Translations under genes and position numbers: made by a program
Shown here: positions 9,589-18,968 of the stretch, piece by piece
How the letters are laid out: every line of letters starts with the position of its first letter
How positions within the stretch are numbered: position 1 is the first letter of the stretch
NCBI RefSeq assembly: GCF_014692675.1
Contig: NZ_JABFCZ010000005.1
Location: forward strand, 186,001-250,000
Direction of reading: 5' to 3'
Length of the DNA: 64,000 bases
From: Roseibium aggregatum
GTDB taxonomy: Bacteria > Pseudomonadota > Alphaproteobacteria > Rhizobiales > Stappiaceae
Notes under the pieces: generated by a model
Told to the model about the DNA's origin: nothing
What the model saw: the letters and a program-made list of their open reading frames with translations, nothing else
The model's database searches: none

Positions 9589-9769
9589 GACGGACGTTGA
9601 CTTCCTGACTGGGGCGGACGAGTTGTTCTTGTGCCACGAAGCGCGACTTGTTCGCAATGTGGGACAGGAACGCTGACAGGAACGTTCTGCAACGCTATAT
9701 AGCGCCCAGCGACACCGCACAGGCCACTCCTGCCGGCTAAGGCGCCGGCAAAAGCGAACAGGTTTCACA

Positions 9770-10081
9770 ATGAGCGAACTTAAAACCGACCAGGGCGCGC
9801 CGGAACGGGACAACCGGCGCAAGAAGATCCTGTTTCGCTGCTGCCACCGGGGTATCAAGGAAATGGATCTGCTTTTGGGCGGCTTTGCCAAGGCGCAGAT
9901 CGATGACCTGAGTGACGATGAGCTGTCCGAACTGGAACAGCTTCTGACTGCCAATGATCATGACCTCTATGCCTGGATAACGGGCAGAACGCCTTTGCCG
10001 GCCGAATGGGATGGTCCTCTCTATCGCCGCATCATCGCCTATTGCGAAGAAGCGATCGCCGCCGGCATTCCGCTGAAGTGA
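9770..10081 (+). CDS. sdhE: Succinate dehydrogenase FAD assembly factor SdhE
   Basis: 103 residues of the SdhE/Sdh5 family, which helps attach FAD covalently to the succinate dehydrogenase flavoprotein. The core motif is RRKKILFRCCHRGIKEMDLL. The canonical RGxxEMD is present as RGIKEMD, followed by DDLSDDELSELEQLL and DLYAWITG. It lies 19 bp before mfd in the same direction. This pairing opposite recG is a common alphaproteobacterial arrangement and does not imply a repair role. Confidence 0.92.
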   Translation: MSELKTDQGAPERDNRRKKILFRCCHRGIKEMDLLLGGFAKAQIDDLSDDELSELEQLLTANDHDLYAWITGRTPLPAEWDGPLYRRIIAYCEEAIAAGIPLK

Positions 10082-10100
10082 AAATCCGAGGAAGACGCAC

Positions 10101-13100
10101 GTGTTTGAAAGCCTGCTGAAAGACCAGGCCAACGTTACCCTTGCCAGCGTGCCCGACGGGGCCGAAAGCTATGCGCTGGCCCGTATTCTGGCGGAAAGCG
10201 GCAGGAAGGGCCTTGCCCTGGTCTTCGTCGCCCGCGATGCCACGCGCATGCAGATGGTCGCAGATGCGCTGAAGTTTTTCGATCCCGGCGTCGACACCCT
10301 GCAGCTTCCCGCCTGGGACTGTCTTCCCTATGACCGCGTCTCCCCCAATCCGGCCATCAGTGCGCGCCGGTTGCTGGCGCTCGGAGCCCTGGCCCACGGC
10401 CTTCCGCAAGATCGTCCGACCGTCCTTCTGACCACGCTCAATGCCGCGCTCCAGCGCATGCCCGAGCGAAGCTGGATGGCGAAGCAGACCTTTGCCATGG
10501 CGCCCGGCAACCGGGTCGATATGGCGGATATTGCCGCGTGGCTGGAAATGAACGGCTTTTCCCGGACGCCGACCGTTCGGGAAACCGGCGAATACGCCGT
10601 TCGAGGCGGCATCGTCGACCTGTTCTCGCCCGGTTCGGAAGAACCGGTTCGGCTCGACTTCTTCGGTGACACGCTGGAATCGATCCGTTCCTTCGATCCG
10701 GAAACCCAGCGGACGTCGAAGCAGCTCAAGCGCCTCGATCTCGTTCCCATGAGCGAGGTGGTCCTGACCGAGGAGGCAATCTCCCGGTTCCGCCGTGCCT
10801 ACCTCACCAGTTTCGGCGCCGCCAGCCGGGACGATGTGCTGTATCAGTCGATCAGCGACGGCCGGCGCTATGCCGGCATGGAACACTGGCTGCCCCTGTT
10901 TCATGAAAAGCTGGAAAGCCTGTTCGATTACATCGGCGATACCCCGCTTGTGCTCGATACAGCGGCGGCCGATGCCATCCGGGAACGTCTGGACCAGATC
11001 GGCGAGCATTACAGCGCCCGGCAGGAAGCGCGGGAGGCTGGCAGCACTGCCGGGACCGTACCTTATATGCCGGTTGCGCCGGACGCGATTTATCTGACCC
11101 GGGACGAATGGACGGCCAGCGTCGCCGATACGGCAAGTGCTGCCATGGATCCGTTCATGCCGCCACCGGGGCAGGGCAGGCAGGTCATTGACCTGGCCGG
11201 CCGTCAGGGCCGGTCCTTTGCCGCCGAACGGGCCGCCGGCGACGTCAATATCTTCGATGCGCTTATCACGCACGTCAAAGCCCTGCAGAAGGACGGCAAG
11301 CGGACGGTGATTGCCTGCTGGTCCTATGGGTCAAGAGACCGCCTCGGCCAGATCCTGGGCGACCACGGGCTCGGCGCGACTCGCGATATCGAGACTCTGG
11401 CGGATGCCCGCGAACTGCCGGAGAAGACCACGGCGCTTTGCGTGCTCGGCATCGAACACGGGTTCGAACTCGCCGACATCGCCTTCATCGGCGAGCAGGA
11501 CATTCTCGGCGACCGTCTTGTGCGCAAGAGCCGGCGCAAGGCCAAGGGCGCCAATGTCATCACCGAGGCGACCGGCCTTGCGGAAGGCGACCTGGTCGTC
11601 CACGTGGACCACGGTATCGGCCGGTTCATCGGCCTGAAGACCATCGAGGCCGTCGGCGCGCCGCATGACTGCCTGGAGCTGCAGTATCACGGCGGAGACA
11701 AGCTTTACCTTCCCGTTGAGAACATCGAGCTCCTGTCACGCTACGGCTCCGATGAAACCGATGCCCAGCTCGACAGGCTCGGCGGCGGCGCCTGGCAGGC
11801 GCGCAAGGCGAAGCTCAAGAAGCGTATTCTGGAAATTGCCGACGGCCTGATCAAGACGGCCGCCGCCCGTGCGCTCAAGACCGCACCCGTCGTTGAAACG
11901 CCGGAAGGCGTCTATGACGAATTCGCCTCCCGTTTCCCTTACGAGGAAACGGACGATCAGCTCACCGCCATCGATTCCGTCTTCGACGATCTCGCCTCCG
12001 GCCGGCCCATGGACAGGCTGGTGTGCGGCGACGTCGGTTTCGGCAAGACCGAGGTGGCGCTCAGGGCCGCCTTTATCGCCGCCATGTCCGGCCGGCAGGT
12101 CGCCGTCGTTGTGCCGACGACGCTGCTCGCCCGCCAGCATTACAAGACCTTTGCGGAACGCTTCCACGGCCTGCCGATCAACGTTGCTCATGCCTCACGT
12201 CTTGTCCCGGCGCGGGAACTGAGCAAGACGAAGGCCGGGATCGCCGACGGTTCAGTTGATATCGTCATCGGCACCCATGCGCTGCTCGGCAAATCGATCA
12301 AGTTCCGCGACCTCGGGCTGCTGATCATCGACGAGGAGCAGCATTTCGGGGTTAAGCACAAGGAGCGGCTGAAGGAACTGAAGTCCGACGTCCATGTGCT
12401 GACCCTGTCCGCGACCCCGATCCCGCGCACGCTGCAGCTCGCCCTGACCGGCGTCCGCGAACTGTCCCTGATTGCCACGCCGCCGGTCGACCGTCTTGCG
12501 GTGCGGACCTTCGTTTCCCCGTTCGATCCGCTGGTGGTGCGCGAGGCGCTGCTGCGCGAGCATTATCGCGGCGGCCAGAGTTTCTACGTCTGTCCGCGGG
12601 TTTCCGACCTGGCCGAGACCAAGGCGTTCCTGGACGAGAACGTGCCGGAGTTGAAGGTCGCCGTCGCTCACGGCCAAATGCCGCCGGGCGAACTGGAAGA
12701 CGTCATGAACGCCTTCTACGAAGGCAAGTACAACGTGCTTCTGTCGACCACCATCGTGGAATCCGGCCTCGATATCCCGACCGCCAACACCCTTATCGTC
12801 CACCGGGCCGACATGTTCGGCCTGGCCCAGCTTTATCAGCTTCGCGGCCGCGTCGGCCGGTCCAAGACCCGCGCCTATGCGCTGTTCACCGTCCCGGCCA
12901 ACAAGATGCTGACGACGACCGCCGAACGCCGGCTCAAGGTGCTGCAATCGCTGGAAACCCTCGGCGCCGGCTTCCAGCTCGCCAGCCACGATCTCGATAT
13001 CCGAGGCGCCGGCAACCTGCTCGGCGAGGAACAATCCGGCCACATCAAGGAGGTCGGTTTCGAGCTTTACCAGCAGATGCTGGAGGAAGCCGTGGCCCAG

Positions 13101-13586
13101 CTCAAGGACGGCGGTGCGGACATGGGCGAGGAACACTGGTCGCCGCAGATCAACATCGGCACGCCGGTCCTGATCCCGGAAGACTACGTGCCCGACCTGC
13201 AGCTGCGCCTGCAGCTTTACCGCCGGCTGGGCGACCTGACCGAGGCCGAGGAAATCGATGCCTTCGGCGCGGAAATGATCGACCGTTTCGGCCCGCTGCC
13301 CGAGGAAGTCGGCCATCTTTTGAAGATCGTCTTCATCAAGGGCCTGTGCCGCAAGGCGAATGTGGAGAAGGTCGATGCCGGTCCGAAGGGGATCGTGGTG
13401 ACCTTCCGCAACAACGAATTCGCCAATCCGGCAGCGCTCGTCGGTTATATCTCGGAGCAGGGGGGCCTGGCCAAGATCCGGCCGGACCAGAAGATCGTAC
13501 TCACCCGCGACTGGGAGAAGACCGACGACCGGCTCAAGGGCACGGGGACGGTGCTGACCAAGCTGTCACGGCTGGCGGCGGCGTGA
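10101..13586 (+). CDS. mfd: Transcription-repair coupling factor Mfd
   Basis: A 1161-residue translocase that removes stalled RNA polymerase from DNA lesions and recruits UvrAB. In order: a UvrB-like N-terminal module (about 1-330); the RNA-polymerase-interacting Tudor-like domain (EGDLVVHVDHGIGRFIGL, about 495-515); a RecG-like motor with Walker A GDVGFGKT (643-650) and DEEQHFGVKHKE; PIPRTLQLAL; the QLRGRVGRSKTRAYAL motif; and the C-terminal TRCF domain. The start is GTG 10101, with GAGGAAGAC just upstream, giving full family length. Confidence 0.95.
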   Translation: MFESLLKDQANVTLASVPDGAESYALARILAESGRKGLALVFVARDATRMQMVADALKFFDPGVDTLQLPAWDCLPYDRVSPNPAISARRLLALGALAHGLPQDRPTVLLTTLNAALQRMPERSWMAKQTFAMAPGNRVDMADIAAWLEMNGFSRTPTVRETGEYAVRGGIVDLFSPGSEEPVRLDFFGDTLESIRSFDPETQRTSKQLKRLDLVPMSEVVLTEEAISRFRRAYLTSFGAASRDDVLYQSISDGRRYAGMEHWLPLFHEKLESLFDYIGDTPLVLDTAAADAIRERLDQIGEHYSARQEAREAGSTAGTVPYMPVAPDAIYLTRDEWTASVADTASAAMDPFMPPPGQGRQVIDLAGRQGRSFAAERAAGDVNIFDALITHVKALQKDGKRTVIACWSYGSRDRLGQILGDHGLGATRDIETLADARELPEKTTALCVLGIEHGFELADIAFIGEQDILGDRLVRKSRRKAKGANVITEATGLAEGDLVVHVDHGIGRFIGLKTIEAVGAPHDCLELQYHGGDKLYLPVENIELLSRYGSDETDAQLDRLGGGAWQARKAKLKKRILEIADGLIKTAAARALKTAPVVETPEGVYDEFASRFPYEETDDQLTAIDSVFDDLASGRPMDRLVCGDVGFGKTEVALRAAFIAAMSGRQVAVVVPTTLLARQHYKTFAERFHGLPINVAHASRLVPARELSKTKAGIADGSVDIVIGTHALLGKSIKFRDLGLLIIDEEQHFGVKHKERLKELKSDVHVLTLSATPIPRTLQLALTGVRELSLIATPPVDRLAVRTFVSPFDPLVVREALLREHYRGGQSFYVCPRVSDLAETKAFLDENVPELKVAVAHGQMPPGELEDVMNAFYEGKYNVLLSTTIVESGLDIPTANTLIVHRADMFGLAQLYQLRGRVGRSKTRAYALFTVPANKMLTTTAERRLKVLQSLETLGAGFQLASHDLDIRGAGNLLGEEQSGHIKEVGFELYQQMLEEAVAQLKDGGADMGEEHWSPQINIGTPVLIPEDYVPDLQLRLQLYRRLGDLTEAEEIDAFGAEMIDRFGPLPEEVGHLLKIVFIKGLCRKANVEKVDAGPKGIVVTFRNNEFANPAALVGYISEQGGLAKIRPDQKIVLTRDWEKTDDRLKGTGTVLTKLSRLAAA

Positions 13587-13622
13587 GGCCGTTCCCGGGC
13601 GGTTACAGGAGTGGAGATCAGT

Positions 13623-14306
13623 TCAGACCCATGACTTGGACTGGTCCCAGCCTTCCTCGCCGATCAGAGGCACGAAGCAGACCCCGCCGAGATCTTCCTC
13701 GTCGAAGTCCTCTTCGCCCGTCCGGGTGACCCGGACAAGCCGCTGGTTCCAGGAGGAGGGGCCGACGGGAACGACAAGGCGGCCGCCGACCTTGAGCTGG
13801 TGCTTCAGATGTGCCGGAATGGTCGGGCCGCCGGCAGTTACCACAATGCCGTCATAGGGTGCATCTTCCGCGTATCCGAGCGTGCCGTCGCCGCAGATGA
13901 CCTTGATGTCCTCGTATCCTGCCGCCTTCAGGTTCTCCTTCGACAACGCGACGAGCTCCTCGATCCGCTCGACCGTGACGACCTCGGCGCCGGCTTCCTT
14001 GAGAACAGCCGCCGCATAGCCGCAGCCGGTCCCGATCTCCAGAACCGTCTCTCCGCCCCTGAGCTTCAGGGCTTCGGTCATGAGGGCGACGATATAGGGC
14101 TGGGAAATGGTCTGGCCCTGACCGATCGGCAGGGGTCGGTCCTCGTAGGCGCTGTAGATGTGAGACGGGTTGACGAAGAGATGACGGCGGACCGTCCTCA
14201 TGGCGTCAAGCGTCTTCGGATCGCTCACGCCCCTGTCGGCGATCTGCTCCTCGACCATGCGCAAACGTTCGCTCTTGAATTTTTCTTCCAGGTGTTTTCC
14301 GGCCAT
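13623..14306 (-). CDS. pcm: Protein-L-isoaspartate O-methyltransferase
   Basis: 227 residues. It methylates L-isoaspartyl residues with S-adenosylmethionine to start their repair. The SAM motif I is TVLEIGTGCGYAAA (88-100), preceded by the PCMT signature GQGQTISQP (62-70), and VGGRLVVPVG comes later. I chose ATG 14306 (MAGKHLEEKF); the frame is open 34 codons further but that part is not family-like. It converges on mfd and is transcribed away from the FtsB-like gene. Confidence 0.92.
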   Translation of the reverse strand: MAGKHLEEKFKSERLRMVEEQIADRGVSDPKTLDAMRTVRRHLFVNPSHIYSAYEDRPLPIGQGQTISQPYIVALMTEALKLRGGETVLEIGTGCGYAAAVLKEAGAEVVTVERIEELVALSKENLKAAGYEDIKVICGDGTLGYAEDAPYDGIVVTAGGPTIPAHLKHQLKVGGRLVVPVGPSSWNQRLVRVTRTGEEDFDEEDLGGVCFVPLIGEEGWDQSKSWV

Positions 14307-14571
14307 TTCCACTCGGCCTCCCGGCCAGCTTTCGCCTTTAAGCAGTATAAAACCAAGGGACAGCTTACGGGAATTCCAAGCAGAACGAATATGTGTTTTT
14401 ACGGGCAATCCGGAACGAAGACCGGCTCATGTCAATCGCCCTGGACGGCGTCCGGACCGTGTTTTCGATCCACAATCGATGGAAGTTTATTCCGCTCATA
14501 AAGGGACTGTTAAGGCTGGTTACGGCATCCTGTCGGAAAGAGGCCCGCAGTACAGAGTCCAAGGTCCCAAC

Positions 14572-14913
14572 GTGTCCGCTACCACACGTCAGCGCAAACA
14601 ATCCTTTGTCCGCCGTTTGATTATTCCGGTCATGGCCCTGTCGGTCCTGGCCTATTTCGGCTTTCACGCCCTCAATGGTGAACTCGGCCTTGTCGGCCGT
14701 GCCCGGATCGAACACCAGATCGGCGATCTGGAGAAGCAACTGGATGTTCTGGTTGCCCAACGTAAGGCGCTCGTCGCCAAGGTCAGCCTGCTGCGTCCGG
14801 AAAGTCTGAATCCGGATATGGTTGACGAACGGGCCCGTCTCAATCTTAATCTGGTACACGTCAATGAACTGGTGATATTGCGGCCCGGGAACAGCTATCA
14901 GAAAATGAACTGA
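14572..14913 (+). CDS. Septum formation initiator, FtsB/DivIC-like
   Basis: About 113 residues: a basic N-terminus, one membrane segment (LIIPVMALSVLAYFGFHALN), then a coiled coil (IGDLEKQLDVLVAQRKALVAKV) and a short tail with LNPDMVDERARLNLN. That is the FtsB/DivIC pattern. These bitopic proteins bridge FtsL and FtsQ in the divisome. The upstream neighbour of pdhA in alphaproteobacteria is often this gene (established association). GTG 14572 gives the normal length; ATG 14479 would add 31 residues. It is about 170 bp upstream of pdhA. Confidence 0.75.
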   Translation: MSATTRQRKQSFVRRLIIPVMALSVLAYFGFHALNGELGLVGRARIEHQIGDLEKQLDVLVAQRKALVAKVSLLRPESLNPDMVDERARLNLNLVHVNELVILRPGNSYQKMN

Positions 14914-15086
14914 TATCCTGTTAAGTATAGAAAATAAACAACAATTCAGTTAATCAATAAAATACACATAAAAACAATAAGATAACTGAAGCTCGCAACC
15001 CCATATCATTGTCTTGGAACGTCTAGGGCGACAGGTTATTCTCCGCAAACCTGTCTTAAGGTAAACGTCTCGCCGAGAAGAGGGAT
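14914..15086 (+). promoter_or_regulatory. pdh operon promoter region with two inverted repeats
   Basis: The first 85 bases are very AT-rich and contain the perfect inverted repeat TTCAGTTA (14945-14952) / TAACTGAA (14983-14990). Further down, TTGGAA (15014-15019) and TATTCT (15037-15042) are 17 bp apart and could be -35 and -10 elements. A second perfect repeat, GACAGGTT (15030-15037) / AACCTGTC (15048-15055), covers the -10 and the predicted start of transcription. That position suits a repressor operator or a 5'-UTR hairpin. No regulator is assigned. Confidence 0.5.
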
Positions 15087-16139
15087 ATGGCTGCTACGAA
15101 AAAGTCATCTGCCGGCACCAGCGCAAAAAGCGCAGGCCGGTCCCGCGGAGCCGCTAAAACGGCCGCTCCTGCGATCGCCGAATTCGACAAGGATCAGGAA
15201 CTCCACGCCTACCGGGAAATGCTCCTGATCAGAAGGTTCGAGGAAAAGGCCGGCCAATTGTACGGCATGGGCCTCATAGGCGGCTTCTGCCACCTCTATA
15301 TCGGCCAGGAGGCTGTCGTCGTTGGCCTGCAGATAGCCAAGAAGGACGGCGACCAGATGATCACCGGCTATCGGGATCACGGTCACATGCTGGCCATGGA
15401 CCTCGACCCGAAAGGCGTGATGGCCGAGCTGACCGGACGCCGCGGAGGCCTGTCGAAAGGCAAGGGCGGCTCCATGCACATGTTCTCCAAGGAAAAGCAC
15501 TTTTATGGCGGCCACGGCATCGTCGGCGCCCAGGTGTCCCTTGGAACCGGTATCGGCTTTGCCAACAAGTACCGGGAAAACGGTAATGTCGCGATGGCCT
15601 TCTTCGGCGACGGCGCTTCCAACCAGGGCCAGGTCTACGAGAGCTTCAACATGGCCGAGCTCTGGAAACTGCCCGTGATCTACGTGATCGAAAACAACAA
15701 ATACGGCATGGGCACGAGCGTGGCCCGCGCATCCGCCAACACCGATCTGTCCCAGCGCGGTTCGTCGTTCGGGATCCAGGGTGAGCAGGTCGACGGCATG
15801 GATGTCCGCGCTGTCGCGGCTGCCGGCGAAAAGGCTCTGGAATGGTGCCGGTCCGGCAAGGGGCCGTACATCCTTGAAATGATCACTTACCGCTACCGCG
15901 GCCACTCCATGTCCGATCCGGCGAAATACCGCTCCAAGGACGAAGTCCAGAAGATGCGGACCGAGCATGACCCGATCGAACAGGTCCGGGCGCGACTGAT
16001 CGAGAAGAAGTGGGCGACCGAAGACGAGTTGAAGGCGATCGACAAGGATGTCCGCGCGGTCGTCGCGGAAGCCGCCGAATTCGCCCAGACCGATCCCGAG
16101 CCGGATCCGTCCGAACTCTACACCGACATTCTGCTCTAA
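15087..16139 (+). CDS. pdhA: Pyruvate dehydrogenase E1 component, alpha subunit
   Basis: 350 residues. It forms the thiamine-diphosphate-dependent E1 heterotetramer with PdhB and decarboxylates pyruvate. The ThDP motif begins [17 protein letters not shown] (about 173) and ends with IYVIENN. The phosphorylation-loop region [16 protein letters not shown] is conserved. The Ala/Lys-rich first 30 residues are typical of alphaproteobacterial PdhA. It is the first gene of pdhA-pdhB-pdhC, with 14 bp to pdhB. Confidence 0.95.
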   Translation: MAATKKSSAGTSAKSAGRSRGAAKTAAPAIAEFDKDQELHAYREMLLIRRFEEKAGQLYGMGLIGGFCHLYIGQEAVVVGLQIAKKDGDQMITGYRDHGHMLAMDLDPKGVMAELTGRRGGLSKGKGGSMHMFSKEKHFYGGHGIVGAQVSLGTGIGFANKYRENGNVAMAFFGDGASNQGQVYESFNMAELWKLPVIYVIENNKYGMGTSVARASANTDLSQRGSSFGIQGEQVDGMDVRAVAAAGEKALEWCRSGKGPYILEMITYRYRGHSMSDPAKYRSKDEVQKMRTEHDPIEQVRARLIEKKWATEDELKAIDKDVRAVVAEAAEFAQTDPEPDPSELYTDILL

Positions 16140-16153
16140 TTCGGGGGGAAACC

Positions 16154-17536
16154 ATGCCGATCGACATTTTGATGCCGGCCCTCTCGCCGACAATGGAAGA
16201 GGGCAAACTCGCCAAATGGCTGAAAGCCGAAGGCGACACCGTATCCGCAGGCGACGTGATCGCCGAAATCGAGACCGACAAGGCGACCATGGAAGTGGAA
16301 GCCGTCGACGAGGGCACCCTTGGCAAGATCCTGGTTCCGGAAGGAACCGATGCGGTCAAGGTGAACGAGAAAATCGCCATTCTCTTAGGTGAAGGCGAAG
16401 ACGCAAGCGCGATCGATGCTGCCGCGAGCGCTCCCGCGCCTGCTGTTGCACCCGCCCCGGCCGCCGAATCCCCGGCTGCGGCAGCGCCGGTTCCGGCAGC
16501 CCCGGCCGCGTCCAAGCCCGCCGATGATCCGGAAATTCCGGCCGGAACGGCCATGAAATCCTCTACCGTGCGTGAAGCCTTGCGCGACGCCATGGCGGAA
16601 GAAATGCGCCGCGATCCGGACGTTTTCGTCATGGGTGAGGAAGTCGCCGAATACCAGGGCGCCTACAAGATCACGCAAGGGCTGCTCGACGAGTTCAGCG
16701 CCAAGCGGGTTATCGACACGCCGATCACCGAACACGGCTTTGCCGGCCTCGGCGTCGGCGCGGCCATGGCGGGCCTGAAGCCCATCGTGGAGTTCATGAC
16801 CTTCAACTTCGCCATGCAGGCGATTGACCAGATCATCAACTCCGCGGCCAAGACGCTTTACATGTCCGGCGGCCAGATGGGCGCGCCGATCGTGTTCCGC
16901 GGTCCCAATGGCGCTGCGGCCCGCGTCGGAGCCCAGCACTCCCAGGACTACGCCTCCTGGTATGCCCATGTTCCGGGCCTGAAGGTGATCCAGCCCTATT
17001 CTGCGGCAGACGCCAAGGGCCTGCTCAAGGCCGCGATCCGCGATCCGAACCCGGTCATCTTCCTCGAAAACGAAATCCTCTACGGCCATTCCTTCGAGAT
17101 CCCGGACATGGACGATTTCGTTCTGCCGATCGGCAAGGCGAAGGTCGAACGGGAAGGGACGGACGTGACCCTGGTCTCCTGGGGAATCGGCATGACCTAC
17201 ACCATGAAGGCTGTCGACGAACTGGCCGGCATGGGCATCTCCGCCGAAGTGATCAACCTGCGCACCATCCGCCCGCTGGACATCGATACCGTGATTGCCT
17301 CGGTACAGAAGACCGGCCGCATCGTGACCATCGAGGAAGCCTTCCCGATGTGCTCGGTGTCTTCGGAAATCGCCTGCCAGGTGCAGGAGAAGGCCTTCGA
17401 CTATCTCGATGCCCCGGTTCTTCGGGTGACCGGCAAGGACGTTCCGATGCCCTACGCCGCCAACCTGGAAAAGCTGGCGCTGCCGAACGTCCAGGAAGTC
17501 ATCGACGCGGTCAAAGCCGTCACCTACACGGCCTAA
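16154..17536 (+). CDS. pdhB: Pyruvate dehydrogenase E1 component, beta subunit, with N-terminal lipoyl domain
   Basis: 460 residues. Residues 1-80 are a complete lipoyl domain (lipoyl lysine Lys43 in [11 protein letters not shown]), joined by an Ala/Pro-rich linker (about 90-130) to a normal E1-beta fold ([21 protein letters not shown] onward). A lipoyl domain on E1-beta is known from several alphaproteobacteria. It presumably offers an additional swinging arm to the complex. The start is ATG 16154 after GGGGGGAAACC; the frame extends upstream into pdhA. A 44-base stretch around Lys43 is identical to the same stretch of pdhC. Confidence 0.95.
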   Translation: MPIDILMPALSPTMEEGKLAKWLKAEGDTVSAGDVIAEIETDKATMEVEAVDEGTLGKILVPEGTDAVKVNEKIAILLGEGEDASAIDAAASAPAPAVAPAPAAESPAAAAPVPAAPAASKPADDPEIPAGTAMKSSTVREALRDAMAEEMRRDPDVFVMGEEVAEYQGAYKITQGLLDEFSAKRVIDTPITEHGFAGLGVGAAMAGLKPIVEFMTFNFAMQAIDQIINSAAKTLYMSGGQMGAPIVFRGPNGAAARVGAQHSQDYASWYAHVPGLKVIQPYSAADAKGLLKAAIRDPNPVIFLENEILYGHSFEIPDMDDFVLPIGKAKVEREGTDVTLVSWGIGMTYTMKAVDELAGMGISAEVINLRTIRPLDIDTVIASVQKTGRIVTIEEAFPMCSVSSEIACQVQEKAFDYLDAPVLRVTGKDVPMPYAANLEKLALPNVQEVIDAVKAVTYTA

Positions 17537-17554
17537 GGCGAGAGGGAGGCAGTT

Positions 17555-18895
17555 ATGCCAATCAACATTACGATGCCGGCGCTCTCTCCGACCATGGAAG
17601 AGGGCAATCTGGCCAAGTGGCTGGTCAAGGAAGGCGACGAGGTTTCCGCAGGTGACGTGATCGCCGAGATCGAGACCGACAAGGCGACCATGGAAGTGGA
17701 AGCCGTCGACGAAGGCACCGTCGGCAAGATCGTCGTGCCCGCCGGAACCGCCGGTGTGAAGGTCAATGAACTGATCGCCGTTCTTCTGGAAGAAGGCGAG
17801 GATGCAAGCGCGATCGATGCAAGCGGCGGGTCATCGGCGGCGAAGCCCGAAGCGGAAGCCGACAAGGCGCCCGCAGTCCCGGAAAGTTCATCAGCCATCG
17901 AGGTGGGGGCAAAAGCTGTGACCGATCCGGTGCCTGCCCCCAGGACCGCCGATGGCGGAAGGATATTCTCATCGCCACTGGCACGTCGCCTGGCGCAGCA
18001 GAACGGCCTTGATCTGAAAGCGATCTCAGGAACAGGCCCGCATGGCCGCGTCGTCAAGCGCGACATCGAAGCAGCACTTGCCTCCGGTACCGGCAAGGCT
18101 GCGCCTGCAGCCGCCCCGTCCGCCGCTGCAGCGGCGCCGGCAATGGCAACCGGCCCGTCCACCGATCAGGTTCTGAAGCTGTTCGAGGAAGGCTCCTATG
18201 AGCTGGTCCCCCACGACGGCATGCGCAAGACCATTGCCCGCCGGCTGGTGGAATCCAAGCAGACGATCCCGCATTTCTATGTCTCGGTAGACTGCGAGCT
18301 GGATGCTCTGCTCGCCCTGCGCGGTCAGATCAACGGGTCTGCGCCGAAGGACAAGGACGGCAATCCGCTCTACAAGGTCTCCGTCAACGACATGACCATC
18401 AAGGCCCTGGCGCTCGCCCTGCGCGATGTGCCGGACGCCAATGTCTCCTGGACAGACGAGGCCATGGTCAAGCACAAGCACTCAGATGTCGGTGTCGCCG
18501 TGTCGATCCCCGGCGGCCTGATCACGCCGATAGTGCGCAGCGCCGAACTGAAGCCCTTGTCCGTGATCTCCAACGAAATGAAGGATTTCGGCAAGCGGGC
18601 CAAGGAACGCAAGCTGAAGCCGGAAGAATACCAGGGCGGCACCACAGCAGTCTCCAACATGGGCATGATGGGCGTGAGGGATTTCGCCGCTGTCGTGAAC
18701 CCGCCGCACGCCACGATCCTGGCCGTCGGCGCCGGAGACAAGCGCGCGGTGGTCAAGGGCGACGAAATCACGATCGCGACCGTCATGACCGTGACGCTCT
18801 CCACCGACCACCGCTGTGTCGACGGCGCGCTCGGCGCGGAACTTCTGGCGGCCTTCAAGGGCTACATCGAAAACCCGATGGGCATGCTCGTCTGA
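17555..18895 (+). CDS. pdhC: Pyruvate dehydrogenase E2, dihydrolipoamide acetyltransferase
   Basis: 446 residues: an N-terminal lipoyl domain (Lys43), a linker, and a peripheral-subunit-binding domain (about 130-165, SSPLARRLAQQNGLDLKAI and GPHGRVVKRDIEAAL). The catalytic core ends with the chloramphenicol-acetyltransferase-like STDHRCVDG motif, whose His and Asp are catalytic. It transfers the acetyl group from lipoamide to CoA and forms the complex core. Only one lipoyl domain is present, so with PdhB the complex carries two per promoter pair. Confidence 0.95.
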   Translation: MPINITMPALSPTMEEGNLAKWLVKEGDEVSAGDVIAEIETDKATMEVEAVDEGTVGKIVVPAGTAGVKVNELIAVLLEEGEDASAIDASGGSSAAKPEAEADKAPAVPESSSAIEVGAKAVTDPVPAPRTADGGRIFSSPLARRLAQQNGLDLKAISGTGPHGRVVKRDIEAALASGTGKAAPAAAPSAAAAAPAMATGPSTDQVLKLFEEGSYELVPHDGMRKTIARRLVESKQTIPHFYVSVDCELDALLALRGQINGSAPKDKDGNPLYKVSVNDMTIKALALALRDVPDANVSWTDEAMVKHKHSDVGVAVSIPGGLITPIVRSAELKPLSVISNEMKDFGKRAKERKLKPEEYQGGTTAVSNMGMMGVRDFAAVVNPPHATILAVGAGDKRAVVKGDEITIATVMTVTLSTDHRCVDGALGAELLAAFKGYIENPMGMLV

Positions 18896-18911
18896 GCAGC
18901 GAAACACGACT

Positions 18912-18935
18912 GCGCGGCCCGAAAGCGGGCCGCGC
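18912..18935 (+). terminator. Strong GC hairpin between pdhC and lpdA
   Basis: GCGCGGCCCG, loop AAAG, CGGGCCGCGC: a perfect 10-bp stem with a tetraloop, followed by CGTTT. It lies 16 bases after the pdhC stop. The T-run is only three bases, so full intrinsic termination is doubtful. A partial terminator or RNA-stability hairpin that lowers lpdA expression relative to pdhABC fits as well. Confidence 0.5.
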
Positions 18936-18968
18936 CGTTTCCCCATTCCAGATTTCAAGGGAAGAACG

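Noticed and set aside
9668-9683. Possible SOS box upstream of recG (GAAC...GAAC)
   Set aside because: The spacing between the two GAAC motifs is 8 bases, while the alphaproteobacterial LexA site needs 7 (GAAC-N7-GAAC).
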